Shown here piece after piece: positions 51,401 to 63,799 of a DNA stretch of 64,000 nt. Numbering within the stretch: position 1 is the first letter of the stretch; each line of letters opens with the position of its first letter. A program made the translations under genes and the position numbers. The stretch comes from Hepsetus odoe (Eukaryota > Chordata > Actinopteri > Characiformes > Hepsetidae), in NCBI GenBank assembly GCA_017165825.1, contig CM029376.1, positions 21,624,558-21,688,557 of the forward strand, written 5' to 3'. The notes beneath the pieces are model-generated. The model searched no databases and was not told where the DNA came from. It saw only the letters and a list, made by a program, of their open reading frames with translations.

Positions 51401-54400
51401 GGGAGAACTCTTGGATTGTGTTCATGCGTCCATGCAGACAATCTGAAATGTTTCATTCTGAAATGCTGGGAATCTATTTGCTAAATTTTGGATTTCAAAA
51501 TGTTTTAAATTCGAACAGCTCTAGTGTATAAAAATGTATATTTTTCCAATAAGGGTGGTATGAACCATAATGTAGGATTTTTTAAAATGTATTTTTAAAA
51601 TGCACTCCTGCCAGCATTTATATGATGAATGAAAAAGAAAAGAAATCTGAATGAAAGTGCCATTTATTGTTTTTTGGAACACAATCCAGCATATCTTTTC
51701 AGAGAACACCAGAGTGTGATATACCAGTAATTCTCGCACCGTGCTGAGTGTCTGTATGCCTTCTGGTTTAATAATATCTCATGGTAACAGTGGTGTCAGA
51801 CCACTAGAGAACCAGCATTCTAACTCCTATTTCACCACCAATTCAGTGCCGCGGCCTGCAGTACAGATAATGAAAACGCTTGTTTACTTCAGAACTCTGC
51901 AACTGTAGCGTTTTCTGCCTGACCTCTGGAGCTTGGGTGTGTTTCAGTTTCTCATTACTGTCTTGGCTTGAGAGGCTGTGACCAGTCACACACTCCATCT
52001 GCACATAATCCTTTTGTTTCCTTCATTCTTTTTTTCTGGAAGTTTCCATTACCAGCTTTACTCGGCCTCACAGCTGAGTCACGAGGTCTGCTGTTATCAG
52101 TGTCGCTTTATGATAGTGACTTGTTGCTGTGGTGGATGAATATTGCCACAGTGTTTTTGAGGTGTAGCAATCTGGAAGTAAGAGCCAGTCACTCCATCTT
52201 TAAAGGGATTCTCCTGATGTACGCTTTAGTTTTTAAAAATTAGCTTGGCCATCTAATTTGATGTGGACTATTTAAAATAAAAAAAATGTAAAAATTATGA
52301 AATGCAATAGGATTAGAAACAGTCACTTTGCTAAGCTCTTATGTCTACAGTATTGCATGATATTTAATATAATTCATGCAGCACCTAGTTTCCATAGTGA
52401 AGCTCAAGCACAGAACCTAGCTCTTAATTAAAAAAACACTTCCAGTGCTTTCACGGTCAGCTCTATCAGCTCTAAAGTCATTTCCTAAAAAAACATAGTG
52501 TTGTTTTGGAGCAATTAGCCCTAAATTTTCTCCAAATGCATCAACTATTTATAATTTCCATGTCTGATATAGTCATGTCTGTCTGTCTCACCGCTGACTC
52601 TTTCTGTACACAGGAGATCCAGAGTCAGACCGAAGATCTCTGGCCTTCTGCTCTAAGTAGATTAGGAAAGACACTCTCTGTATCCCTCTAGCCGACTCTG
52701 TCCTCTTTATTTACAGGGCAGACCAGAGTTAAATGAGCTAAAGTCAAGTGGTTTATGTTCTGCCCTGTCTGTGTGTGGTTTTCAGTCTTCCACTAATGAG
52801 AATGAGCCGCTCTGAAGAAAAGCCAGTGTTGTCTGATATTCTAAAGGGCTTCTTTATGATAAGAGATGAAAGTTCCTTTAGAACACACTAGAACACCCAA
52901 GGTCTAAACTAAACTTCTGAACTGGATTCTTCGAAAGCCTTCACAGTGCTTTAAGAAGAATTACTGAAGACTGAGAACATAATCTGAGGAAAAGAAATCT
53001 AATTTTATTGTTTTTAACACAACTCTTGACAGGAAAAATGTGGTTCAGACTCTGTGGGATGAGCATTACTACATTAGTGATGATCATTGTGCCATCTACA
53101 GTTGACAGGGAGAACTGCAGCAAGTGAAAGCTCAAGAAAGTCACTTGAAACATCACAACTTCTGTTTATGCACAATAAATGCACAATATTAAAGAAGTCA
53201 TTTACAGATATGTCAACTGATATATCTGACTGGTGTAAACGTATTTTCTGCTTTTTCAGATGTGAATGATTGTGCAGGGCAACCGTGCCAAAATGGAGGT
53301 CAGTGCCGAGATCTAGATGGTGATTTTACTTGCAAATGCCCATCACCTTATGTTGGGAAACACTGTCAACTACGTGAGTACGATACTACAGTTTTTTTTT
53401 TGCTCTTTTTCTTCTTTTTCTGCTTCTTCTTTTTTTCCTCATCCTCCACACCTATCTGTTGGTTTGGACAAATTCAGGAGGATTTTAAGTGAATGGTTTG
53501 ATGAGTTAAATGAGTTGGATTGTGTTAATATACAGTTCACATTTTCAAAATAATTAATTCTAATTTCAAATAAGCTACTTGATCGTTAGTAGATTCTCAG
53601 GTACATTTCTCTTGATGTCCATGTCTGTGTGTGGGACTCACCCTGTGAGGCTACTTATCACTCTGTTTGTCCACCTGGTTGCCTCACTGTTTGCCCCCTG
53701 CTTGTGCAGACAGGCTGCTAATGTATCATTTTGTTCTGCAGGCTGTATCTCTCTGTTGGGGATGGAGGGAGGTGGCATTGCTGAGTCTCAGATCACCGCC
53801 TCCTCTGTCCACTATGGCTTTCTAGGCTTACAGCGCTGGGGTCCTGAGCTGGCCCGTCTCAACAACAAGGGTCTGGTGAATGCCTGGACTTCAGCAACGC
53901 ATGACAAGAACCCCTGGATTGAGGTAGCTGATTCATTTTTTAAATAATTCTTGGTTCAGAATACTGATACTGTACCTATAGACATGGGGAAATTTTATCA
54001 GAAACTTTTAAGATACAAGTGCACTTGGTAGGTGTATAATTGCTGCAGTTTGTCAGACACTTTCCGCTTCATCAGTTAATGAAAATAAATCACTGCAGCA
54101 ACCATAGTAATTGTGCATGTACTATGCACCCTTATGTAAGGGATTTCTGATAAAAATTGCCATAAACCAGAAGTGTACATACTCACTGTAGAAACTCACT
54201 TCAGGGTCCAGCAACAGTTCATGAAACATGTTGAAATAACTGGAGCTTAACGTGGAGTAGCCTGTGATGGCCAATCTTCGGATTTTGTCTTTGTATAGGT
54301 CAACTTGCAAAGGAAGATGCGTTTCACTGGGATTATCACCCAGGGTGCTAGCCGTATGGGCACTGCCGAGTATGTCAAATCATTCAAAGTGGCCTCCAGT

Positions 54401-56888
54401 TTGGATGGACGTACATACACCATATACAGAGCTGAGGACCAGAAGAAGGACATGGTGAGCTAGACATTATGTCACAGTTTCCTCCAGCCTAGATCAGGTC
54501 ATAAGTAATGGTTCTTGACTTTGGGGATTTGGGACTGGAACTGATGGCCCCTGACCTTTGGTGACTAACAGGTATTTATTACAAATTCTGTCTTCTCCAC
54601 TAGATTTTCACTGGAAATGTGGACAATGATGGCACCAAGACAAATCTGTTTGAGCCACCTATAATAGCTCAGTTCATCCGCATTTTGCCTGTGGTTTGTC
54701 GCATAGCCTGCACTTTGAGGATGGAGCTTGTAGGCTGTGAACTTAATGGTAAGCAGCACTGACACACGATCCAGTTAAACTGTCCAGTAGTAGATATGCA
54801 ATCACTCAAAGGATTTAAGCTTTCCTTTAATAGTTGAAAGGAAATGCTATAAATGCCGGGATGTCTGAATGGATCTGAAGACATCCACTCATGAAGTTGC
54901 ACAATTAAATTATAGTAAATGTAATGACAGAGATGACGCATTTTTGCATTTATGCGACTGTGACTATGTGGTAGAAGTCAAGAAGCTGTTTGGCTTTAGG
55001 AGCCCAAGGCTGAAGATCTGTCCAGCCTGAGCAACAAGCCAACTAATTCTCGATCAGTGCCAAAACCCTGGCTCTGTTAAGGATACATGATTGAATAATG
55101 TAATACATAAGTGAGTGAATGTGAAACACATTCCTGTCTAAAAAAATATAGAGGGTTTAATTTGTTGCTAACTTTTAGTAATGAAAAGCATAATGAAAAG
55201 CACTCAGTAGCATTGATGGGTATTAGATATGATTGAAATGTGAGTGTGTGTCTGTGTGTGTTGCTTCTGAGGTCTGTTAGGAGGAGAGTGTACTAAGTTA
55301 ATATCAGGCTGAGCTTTTTCCATGCCTTCCTGTGTGCATCTCTCAAGCTGTTCCATCTCACCTACATGCATACATCACTCACTGGCAACACCTGTGTGAA
55401 TGTGCATCACACACACCCCATTTCACACACGTTGCAGACGCCACTAACCTGCATGAAGCCTGTGCTCATTCTGCTGTGGGCCGGGCCAAGCCAGTGCCCC
55501 TTCTGGTTTGTGCTGCTTCTGCTGATATTCCTCCTATCCATCTTTCTATCACTCCCTTCTCCCTCTCTTTCTCCCGCTCTGGCTTTTTGTGTCTCTCTGT
55601 CTCTCTCTCTGTCTCTCTTTCTCTGTCTGTCTCTCCATTTTCTCACTCCACAGTGTATTTAAACATGACAGGTTGCTCGGAGCCTCTGGGTTTCAAGTCA
55701 CGGCTGATAGGCGATGGTCAGCTGACTGCCTCCAGCTCCTTTCGCACGTGGGGCATTGAGGCCTTCACTTGGCACCCACATTATGCTCGCCTGGACAAGC
55801 AGGGCAAGACCAATGCCTGGACAGCTGCCACCAACAGCAGATCTGAATGGCTACAGGTGACGGTCACACTTTAAACACATAATTTATGTTGGCAAAAGAT
55901 TCTATTTGTAAGGATCCCCCATATAACCTTGCTCTGATCATTCATTTTTCATCATTGAAGAGAATCACTGTAATGATTTTATCATAGAGTTAGAATTAAA
56001 GTCAGAGGGTGGCCCCAAAGACACTGCAATTGAAACAGTTCTTCAAACTTTAAGAGTAATGAATTTATTTATTTTTTTTACCTTTCAAACAAGTATTTGA
56101 TCTCTGATCATTTTCTGAATCTTTGTATTCAGTTGTTCAGTACATTAATCAGTCTTTTTTTTTCTAAATGGTCATAATTTTCTGCCTTGCTTTCCTTTGT
56201 TTTGCTTTCTGTGTAATCATTCCTTTAGGTGGACTTGCTGTCGCCTAAGCGGATCACAGGAATCATCACACAGGGGGCGAAAGACTTTGGGAACGTGCAG
56301 TTCGTTTCAGCCTACAAAGTGGCTTACAGTGATGACGGCCAGTACTGGACTGCGGTGAAAGATGACAAAACAAAGACAGATAAGGTCAGCGGCTTTTCTG
56401 GTTTATACCTGGCCTATTTTCATCTAGAGACTTAATACTTCTGTGTTTATTCTGTGTCTGTGAGACAGCTTATCTAGTGTAGTGCAGATGTGAAATATGG
56501 GCAAACATGCTGAGCATATTTTTCCATGGCACAGAAATGGGGACAAAATTAGGAAGATGAGGGATATTTCAGATATGTATCCAATTTGAAACTCTAGAGC
56601 TGCTCCTCTTCTTTCATGTCTACAAAACAGAGAACCGTGGAGGCATAATCCAGACAAACGTACTATATACACAGGCAAGCAAGCTGTTGGCACTGCTGTG
56701 CTTTGTAATGTCTAAAGCAACAGTTTTCTTCCTTCTACCTGCAGATCTTCCCTGGCAACAGCGATAACAATGTGCACAAAAAGAACGTGTTTGAGCCGCC
56801 CTTCTACGCCCGATTCGTCCGCGTTCTCCCGTGGGCATGGCACGAGCGCATCACTGTGCGAATGGAGCTGCTGGGCTGCGATGAGTAA
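39317..56888 (+). CDS. mfge8: Milk fat globule-EGF factor 8 (lactadherin), three-EGF form
   Basis: Ten coding exons: 39317-39398, 46750-46875, 47024-47155, 53260-53373, 53742-53923, 54299-54454, 54604-54748, 55672-55856 (alternative start 55654), 56229-56384 and 56745-56888; 473 aa, or 479 with the longer exon 8. Signal peptide about 1-27. EGF1 28-68 (CQNGGTC). EGF2 70-112 with an integrin-binding RGD at 91-93 (SRRGDVF). EGF3 114-151 starts VNDC, a calcium-binding-type EGF. Two F5/8-type discoidin (C1/C2) domains follow at 153-309 and 314-471 (RWGPELARLN, VNLQRKMRFTGIITQG, ELVGCELN, VDLLSPKRITGIITQG). Secreted bridge between phosphatidylserine on apoptotic cells and alpha-v integrins. Discoidin 1 matches MFGE8 better than the related EDIL3, and abhd2 is next door as in mammals. 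Confidence 0.92.
42041..42254 (-). mobile_element. tRNA-derived SINE
   Basis: Reverse copy of the 5659-5903 family: plus-strand GTGACTATTCTTGTCATTGT near the start, ACCTTGCTCAAGGGTACCTC in the body, GGTTTGAATCC-type B box in reverse and CTAACCACTACGCTG at the head. Confidence 0.75.
42390..42600. mobile_element. LINE 3' tail fragment (TAGAG repeats)
   Basis: Five or so TAGAG units, then TATTCTTTTATTATCGCACG and GGGAAATTTGGGTGTTACAG, matching the reversed 3' end of a teleost non-LTR element (Rex1/L2-like). No ORF. Confidence 0.55.
45429..45505. repeat. CA microsatellite in mfge8 intron 1
   Basis: About 75 bp of (CA)n with a TACAAA interruption. Confidence 0.9.
47940..48055 (-). pseudogene. 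Tc1-like transposase fragment in mfge8 intron 3
   Basis: The minus strand encodes WCGKFPDLNPFENVWRTHIL, the degraded counterpart of the Tc1/mariner motif SPDLNPIENVW around the last catalytic Asp/Glu. No more of the transposase is recognisable, and a TTC-rich tract follows. Confidence 0.6.
49714..49759. repeat. 13-bp direct repeats flanking a 20-bp insert
   Basis: TTACCGTAAGGAC occurs at 49714-49726 and 49747-49759. The 20 bp between them (TAAGTGAATGGTTTGATGAG) plus TTA recurs exactly at 53486-53508 in the next mfge8 intron. Confidence 0.6.
51321..51349. repeat. Short CA microsatellite
   Basis: CACACACA with one TCACA interruption, in mfge8 intron 3. Confidence 0.75.
55654..55671 (+). other. 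mfge8: Alternative 18-bp exon extension (tandem splice acceptors) in mfge8
   Basis: Acceptors CTCCACAG (ending 55653) and CATGACAG (ending 55671) are both in frame. The upstream one follows a strong pyrimidine tract and would insert VYLNMT between the discoidin domains; the insert adds the N-glycosylation sequon Asn-Met-Thr. The downstream one gives CELNGCSEPLG, the linker seen in mammals. Confidence 0.55.
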
Positions 56889-58502
56889 AGCCATGACTCC
56901 CACCCCCCTTTCTCCTCCTTTACCTCCCTCCATCCCTCCATCCCTCCTTCCTGAGCCACATGCACTGCCTCGCTCCCAGCGACAGAGGGCGCTAACACCA
57001 CACAACCCTGCAAAGCAGGGAACTGAGCTTACAGGGAGCTTCAGGGATATCCCACAAGAATAAAACCCCAACAATAGCTGCAGCGCAAGCTGAGATTTTT
57101 CCACAATACATACCACTGATGGTGCGAGCTGAAATACAGAATTGCTTAATGCTTAGCGGTAGAAAGGTCTGTTCCTACGAGACTGCAGTGCTCTATAGAG
57201 ATGATAATCTTGCAGGAGTCAATGTTTATGCTCATTTAGCTAGAAGGATATAGAAAACATGGCCCACATTGAACTTATAAAAATGGTTTCCTTTTTTATT
57301 TTTAATGTACATACCAAATGAGTCACACATTCATTTTGTTAGGTTTATGTTAATACGTTGTAAATGCATTGTCCAGTTGTAGAGTTTTAATTTGGTAAGT
57401 GAAGTTTGTGAATTGTTTATAGCAAGATACATAGTTGACTTACAAAGGTTGTACTTTTTTTTTTTTTCTTCTTCTTTTTTTTTGTCAGTTTGGGGCTCCA
57501 AACACACCATTAGAATCTGTGTTCAACCATACCTTAAAAACGAAACGGCAGGTATCTAAGAGTTACTCAGTATTAATGAAACTTAACGCTTCGGCCCAAC
57601 ACTGCCACGGGTTTGTCTCAGGTAGAGTTAAATCAATTGCGATGTGCTACTGATTTTTAACACATTATTCAGATGTAAACCATAAACCTTTAAAATTTTG
57701 TAATTTCAGAAGCCAAAGCGATCAGTTTCTTCCATGTTGATTGGGTGCCCCTGCCTTGGGTGTTCAGCCAAATACATTATGTCTAATATATTCAGTGATA
57801 AGCTGGCTCAACAGCATTTGAATTCAAACAGCGAATCAAACGTTGCTTATTAAAAAACATATGCAGTTCCCCTGGAAAGGGGGTGAAAGTCTAATTTAGG
57901 TTGATTTCTACGGTAGCACTGAAGCTCTAACATAGCCCGCCCCAATCTACATAATGCTCTCGCAGTGCTGTGTAGTGACCCCCTCCCCAGTGACCCCCTA
58001 TGAATTATGAATTTTGGGCTTGTGCAATATGATGACAGCATTAATATTAATGAAAAATATTAATAGAACATGCTTAAAAAGAAAACAAAGAAAACATGGG
58101 CAGTATTTTCAGTATTTTAGCTTTAAGACAAAATTTACTAGTACTGATTTATGGTAAGAAACACTGAACAACATGTTATTTCAATTTAAGATTGGTGTGT
58201 GTTAAGTTGGCCGCATGCATTTAAAAAATTTCTTTACTCTTTCAACACTATATTAGCATATGATTTTATATATAAACATATGAGTTTTTCTACTTCGCAA
58301 TGATATCACAGCGAGTTTGTTATTCCTATTCCATATCTTCTTTGTTCAGTCTTGTCTTCTCTGATACTTAATTGATGTGTTTTTCTGTTACATACCAGGC
58401 AGATTTCCAAATGTGGATAACATGCTTTGATTGGAATAATTTTTCCAGCGTATCTCTTTCTCTCTTGAATCGTTTCTTCAGGTTCTTTGTAACAGAGAAC
58501 AA

Positions 58503-58508
58503 AATAAA
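58503..58508 (+). terminator. Polyadenylation signal AATAAA for mfge8
   Basis: AATAAA followed within 30-40 bp by a TGTGG-rich element; implies a 1.6-kb 3' UTR (56889 to about 58530). Confidence 0.5.
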
Positions 58509-59724
58509 GTGCTAAAATGGATCATTGACCTTTGTGGTTCCTTTCATACAACACCTTTGTTGGTGGGCTGAATATTTGCCATGTTGCTCTTATTTTCTGT
58601 CACGTCCCTCATTGTGTTTGTTGTTGTGATGAAGTATGAATCAAACAGGATCATCAAACAGGTTTCATTAGCTTTGTGTCCTCTGTTGATGAACTAAGTG
58701 GAGTATATAGAACCCACGTTCAGGCGCTTAAGCCGGAAGGCTGTAGAGACCTATTGCTGTTCCAAAGAATGGCAGGAAAACTTCAATACCCATGTGGCAT
58801 CTCATGGAAGGATTCATTCCTGGAATAACAAAGTTATTTTGGACAAGTGTATGGGTCAAATGTTTTAGCTGTAGAGATGCACAACCTCTGTACAAACACA
58901 TGAACAGGAGATCATCCATTGTTTGAAGAGCTGGTGGAGACAGTTACTATATTCAGTATTACGAAATATAAGCCAAAACTGAATGTGGTTTAAAACCATA
59001 ATTAATATTTGGTGGATGTTTTCCTTTAATACAGAGATGTTTTTGCATCGGGTTTGAAGGAATATTTTCCAGAAATAACAACAGCTGACAGGTGAATTAA
59101 TAAAATTATATTTGATTAAGTTAACAGTCGGTTTTGAAATTTGATGTGTCGAAGGCTGGAAAGTATCTGAGGGACTAACAAGAGCCAAATTGTTAAGGTT
59201 ACACAATTAATGTGCAGGCAGGTCACCTTATGTGTTGCAGTGTTAAGTACCTACCAAAAAACAGTCTAACTGATCTGTGACTCCCAGCAAGCTCTCACAT
59301 CTTCAAGAGTTCTCACATCTTTCTGCCACAGCCAGCATAAACTTTTTCAGGAGTCTGTGTTAAACCAACTTTTCTTTTGTGACTGAACCGGAACTTAATC
59401 TTTGCTCTTTGCATACATTAGTAAGCTTCGGACACCTGTGACCCTGTCCTTAGTTCACCGCTTATCCTTTCTTGTATAGCATCAGCCCACAAGACCTGGT
59501 GTGTTAAGTTGTGCAAATCCTCACATTTGCCTGTTTTGCCTGCTTCCACCTCGAGAAATGATGATTCAATCAATATATTCTATCCCTTGTCCAGTGCCAT
59601 TGTAACATGATTGTAATCAGTTCACCTGTCACTGGTTTTAGTGTTACTGAATGCCTCATCTCTCCAGTGCAGATCTGTACAAATACAACAAGTGCTTGAG
59701 ATATAAAAAATACTACAACAATCA

Positions 59725-59957
59725 GTGATGAAGGAACCTGACAAAGAGGTCAAATTGTTTCCTTGGCCTCAGAATTCCCCAGATCTCTATCAGTTTAAGC
59801 ATCTCTGGAACATGCTGGACAAACAGTCCTTGAGGGACCCACCTGACAAATATACAGGACTTATTGCTAATGTCTCAGTGTCAGATAACACAGCAGACCT
59901 TAGCGATCTGGTGGGGTCTAAGGCAAGTGGTTTTAATGTTCTGGCTAATTAGTGTAT
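59725..59957 (+). pseudogene. Tc1-like transposase 3' end with right terminus
   Basis: Encodes FPWPQNSPDLYQFKHLWNML (Tc1 motif SPDLNPIEHLWDxL) and LDKQSLRDPP. The end reads GGTTTTAATGTTCTGGCTAA then TTAGTGTAT, resembling the GTTATGGCTGATCGGTGTAT terminus of one teleost Tc1 family. Catalytic residues upstream are missing; the family differs from the copies at 2720 and 61646. Confidence 0.7.
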
Positions 59958-60109
59958 TTGCGCATGCACATACTTTTTTCTAATTTAGAAGACAATCTCC
60001 TCTCCTCCTGCCTCTGGACATGCCTTCCTCCCCTTCTTCTTCTTCTCCTTTGGCCAACAGAAGCACAATTTCCACCAACACCCTATAGGCTAACAGCACT
60101 GATGGTGGT

Positions 60110-60290
60110 TGTTGTTAACCCCGGCCTCGACCGATCCGGTAAGGAATTTTGTTTCTGGTTGTTCGCATATTGATTTGGCAAAAGTTTCCCACTGGATGCC
60201 CTTCCTGATGTTACCCTCCCCATTAATCCGGGCTTGGGACAAAGAAATACACTGGCTTGTGCATCCCTAGTGGCTGGGTTTAATTTAGAA
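60110..60290. repeat. Dispersed teleost repeat fragment
   Basis: CGGATGCCCTTCC-type segment (here CTGGATGCCCTTCCTGATG), TTAATCCGGGCTTGGGAC and CACTGGCTTGTGCATCCC are a recurrent fish repeat; family not determined. Confidence 0.5.
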
Positions 60291-60940
60291 CAAAATATGT
60301 AATCAAAATAAATAAGAAATTAAAATGGGAGAGTCTCTGATAACTACTGCGAGAGTAGGCAAATGTGACCTTTTATATCAACATGCATTTCCTACAGAAG
60401 AGAGGACTGTAGTTTACTTAACTTTACTTTACTCCCACTCAAGTGCTTTTAAAATAAAACTACTCAGATTTGTTGCACACTGTACAAGAAAAACTACAAA
60501 GACGAAATTATTTTATTAACTAAATTTCCCTTTTATGTCTTTTTAGGCCTTACTTCAAGTGCTCCAGAAAATCTGTTCATGTAGATTTGAATTGTGTTCA
60601 GCTGGCACTGTATAAGTATATAATTGAGAAGGCAGCTTAGTTTCTCTGTGTTGCTCCGTTTGCAGTAACTGAAGCTGACAAGGGCTTTAGAAGAATCGGG
60701 AAGGTTTACATACAGGCATTCTGGGTCTTTTCATTTTGACCAAACAATTAGTGCACAATGCTCTCTTGCCCTGATGTGAGCAGCCCAAATTATGCTCCTC
60801 CTCGCCCCCCTCCTATTCACAAGCTGTTGGCATTCCTTGCTCTAGGCAAGGGCTTTAATCTTAGCTTGGAGGACACACTGGCTATGATCTTCAAATAATA
60901 GGTTTCGGATCTATAAAAACAGCAAGGTGAATCTTTTCCT

Positions 60941-60941
<1 letters not shown>

Positions 60942-61016
<75 letters not shown>

Positions 61017-61042
61017 CCTCTCTCTCTCCCTCTCTCTCTCTC
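60942..61042. repeat. CT microsatellite
   Basis: About 100 bp of (CT)n with TTT and CCC interruptions toward the right end. Confidence 0.95.
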
Positions 61043-61645
61043 TGAATGGGTGAAAAGCATGGGGCATTCAGCCAAGTAAGGGCTAGGGTCTTGGTAGTGA
61101 AAGATGATGTGTTAGTTCAACATCCTGTTCTCTCCAAAGGCCGCTGAGCAGCCCTTTCCTTTCCCCTGGAACTGCCGAGACAGTGAGTTGAAATAATTGT
61201 CATCGATCTTAAAATAATACTAATCATCAGGCTGGGAAGGATGACAGCTGCTCAAGGTTACAGGACATCCAGCCCCTGGTGTCTGCTGAACAGTGATAGT
61301 GTTTTGGAAGACCTCTCACAAACCTCCAGTGACTGTCATCATGTTCTAGACTAAGGAAAATTGTACCTCTGTAAGGATACCTATGCCATGCTCAGCTATT
61401 GATTCAGGAAAATGAATCCGTTTTATGTGTCTCTGGGGAGAAGTAGAATTCTGGTTTCAGCTCTTTCCATTATCAGCTGTGTATGTGACACCACTGTCTG
61501 TTGGAGTTCATGTTTTTTGGGGGGTATCACTCTGCATCAAATGGGCATTAGAAAAAGAACGCCTAGCTGAAATGTGATTTTTGTGAAATAGAATACTATT
61601 TGATTTAAAAACCTTAAAACCAGTCCTTGGGAGACTGTCATTATA

Positions 61646-62967
61646 CAGTTAGGTCTAATAATTGGACAGAGACAACTTTTTTCTTATTTTAGTTCTGTAC
61701 ATTACCACAATGAATTTTAAATGAAACAGCTCAGATGCCGCTGAAGTGCAGACTTTAAGCTTTAATTCAGTGGGTTGAACAAAATGATTGCTGTGATGAA
61801 CTAAAGCATTTCTAACAATCCCTCCATTTCAGGGGCTCAGAAATAATTGGACAAATTAAAAACTGGAAATTAAATGTTCATTTCTAATACACTATATTAT
61901 AAAAACACTTTGCTGGCAATGACGGCCTGACTAAAGTCACCAGATGCTGGTTTCCTCCTTTTAAATGCTCTGCCAGGCCTTTACTGCAGCAGCTTTCAGT
62001 TGCTGTTTGTTTGTGGGCCTTTCTGTCCAAAGCTTAGTCTTCAGCAAGTGAAATGCTGCTCAGCTGGGTTCAGATCAGATGACTGACTTGGCCATTCAAG
62101 AATATTCCACTTCTTTGCTTTAAGAACTCCTGGGTTGCTCTGGCTGTATGTTTTGGATCATCATCCATCTGTATTATGAAACACTGCCCAATCAGTTTGA
62201 CTGCATTTAGTTGGATTTGAGCAGTCAGTATGTCTTTGAACACCTCAGAAGTAATTCGGCTGCTACTGTCCTGTGTCACATCATCGATAAACACGCCCAA
62301 GCGTGCATGGCTGCCTACACCGCCTACACTGTGTTTTACAGATGATGTGGTATGCTTTAGATCATGAGCTGTTCCATGCATTCTCTATACGTTTTTCTTG
62401 CCATCATTCTGGTAGAGGTTGATCTTAGCTTCATCTGTCCAAAGAATGTTTTTCTGGAACTGTGCTTGCGTTTTTAGATGTTTTTTAGCAAAGTCCAATG
62501 TAGCCTTTCAATTCTTGAGGCTTATGCGTGGCTGCAGCTTGCAGTGCACCCTCTGTATTTACTCTCACGCAGTCTTCGCTTAATGGTAGACTTGGATATT
62601 GATACGCTGACCTCTGGAGAGTGTTGTTAACTTGGTTGGCTGTTGTGAAGGATATTCTCTTCACTATGGAAATGATTCTGCGATCATCCACCGCTGTTGT
62701 CTTCTGTGGACGTCCGGGTCTTTTTGTGTTGCTGAGTTCACCAGTGCTTTCTTTCTTTCTCAGGATGTACCAATCTGTAGATTTGGCCGCTCCTAATATT
62801 GTAGTAATTTCTCGGATGGGTTTTTTCTTTTTTCACAGCTTAAGGATGGCTTGTTTCACCGCATGTTGTCTGTTCACTGCAAAATCTTCCACATGCAAGC
62901 ACCACACCTCAAATCAATTCCAGGCCATTTATCTGCTTAATTGATAATGACATAACGAAGGAATTTA
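61646..62967 (-). mobile_element. Tc1-like transposon with broken transposase, one terminus lost
   Basis: TA (61644-61645) then CAGTTAGGTCTAATAATTGG, the terminus of a very common teleost Tc1 family, followed by the long subterminal repeat (ATTGGACAAATTAAAAACTG at about 61846). The transposase reads on the minus strand from about 62880 to 62070 and is split over at least two frames: an N-terminal helix-turn-helix part (RRIISIVKRISFTTANQVN at 62680-62620) and a catalytic part (IQMDDDPKHTARATQEFLKQ near 62170-62110, normally QQDNDPKHTA). Frame breaks make it inactive. Homology ends at about 62967, so the distal terminus is deleted. Confidence 0.85.
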
Positions 62968-63197
62968 TCCCATCAAAAATAAACAGCTTGAAGGAAACTT
63001 GTTAAAAAAAGGCATGGACAATATATGCCCTGTCATTCCTTTGTTCAGTGAATGACTTGATTTGCATTAAAATAATTTTCTGCTATTCTCCACTTCAAAA
63101 AACACTATAATTTGCATATTAGTTTGGAGCTTTTATCCAAAACACCAGTGTAATACTAATTAGAGTGAAGTAGAATTGAGTCCTCATTTGAATTCTG

Positions 63198-63332
<135 letters not shown>

Positions 63333-63340
63333 ACACACCT

Positions 63341-63490
63341 AGGGCCACACCTAGGGTCACCTGGAGGAAACACACAAAAACACAAGAACATATAAACCCC
63401 TCACAGAACGGACCCAGGCTTGGACCCAGACCCCGGAATCAAACCCAGGACCCTCTTGCTGTGATGCGGCAGCGCTGCCCACCGTCCCGT
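63341..63490. repeat. LINE/SINE tail fragment adjacent to the CA tract
   Basis: CATATAAACCCCTCACAG, GGAATCAAACCCAGGACCCT and TTGCTGTGATGCGGCAGCG match the common RTE-type teleost repeat that normally reads CATGCAAACTCCACACAG and CCGGGAATCGAACCCAGGAC. Confidence 0.6.
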
Positions 63491-63799
63491 TTCTTCTTCT
63501 AAAAAACTGAAATGCTTCTGGGATTATTTTCACTTTATGATCAGACTATCTTTCACTGCTCTGCTTTCATCAGGGTTCGGTGCACAGGTAAGTACACTGG
63601 GAATCGGGCTGATAGGCAAACAGTGATTTGTTATGTCTTCCAAAACAATTTAGACCAAATGCAGTTATTTAAAGCCTGGCTGGTGGTCATTTTTTGCATA
63701 GAAAACCCAGAACTGAACCGAAACAGAAGTGAACATGCCCTGGACAGTGGGTTAATGAGGTTTTATGGAAATCATTGGATTATTCCATCATGAAGTTCC

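Noticed and set aside
55332..55874. 180-codon frame across mfge8 exon 8
   Set aside because: Only the last part from 55654 is coding; the upstream portion is intronic pyrimidine tract read through.
39317..56888. Calling this gene edil3
   Set aside because: Three EGFs and RGD fit EDIL3, but discoidin residues (PELARLN, CELNGC) and the adjacent abhd2/rlbp1 fit MFGE8.
56712..57116. Minus-strand frame of 134 codons
   Set aside because: It is the antisense shadow of the last mfge8 exon and the CCCTCCCT-rich start of its 3' UTR.
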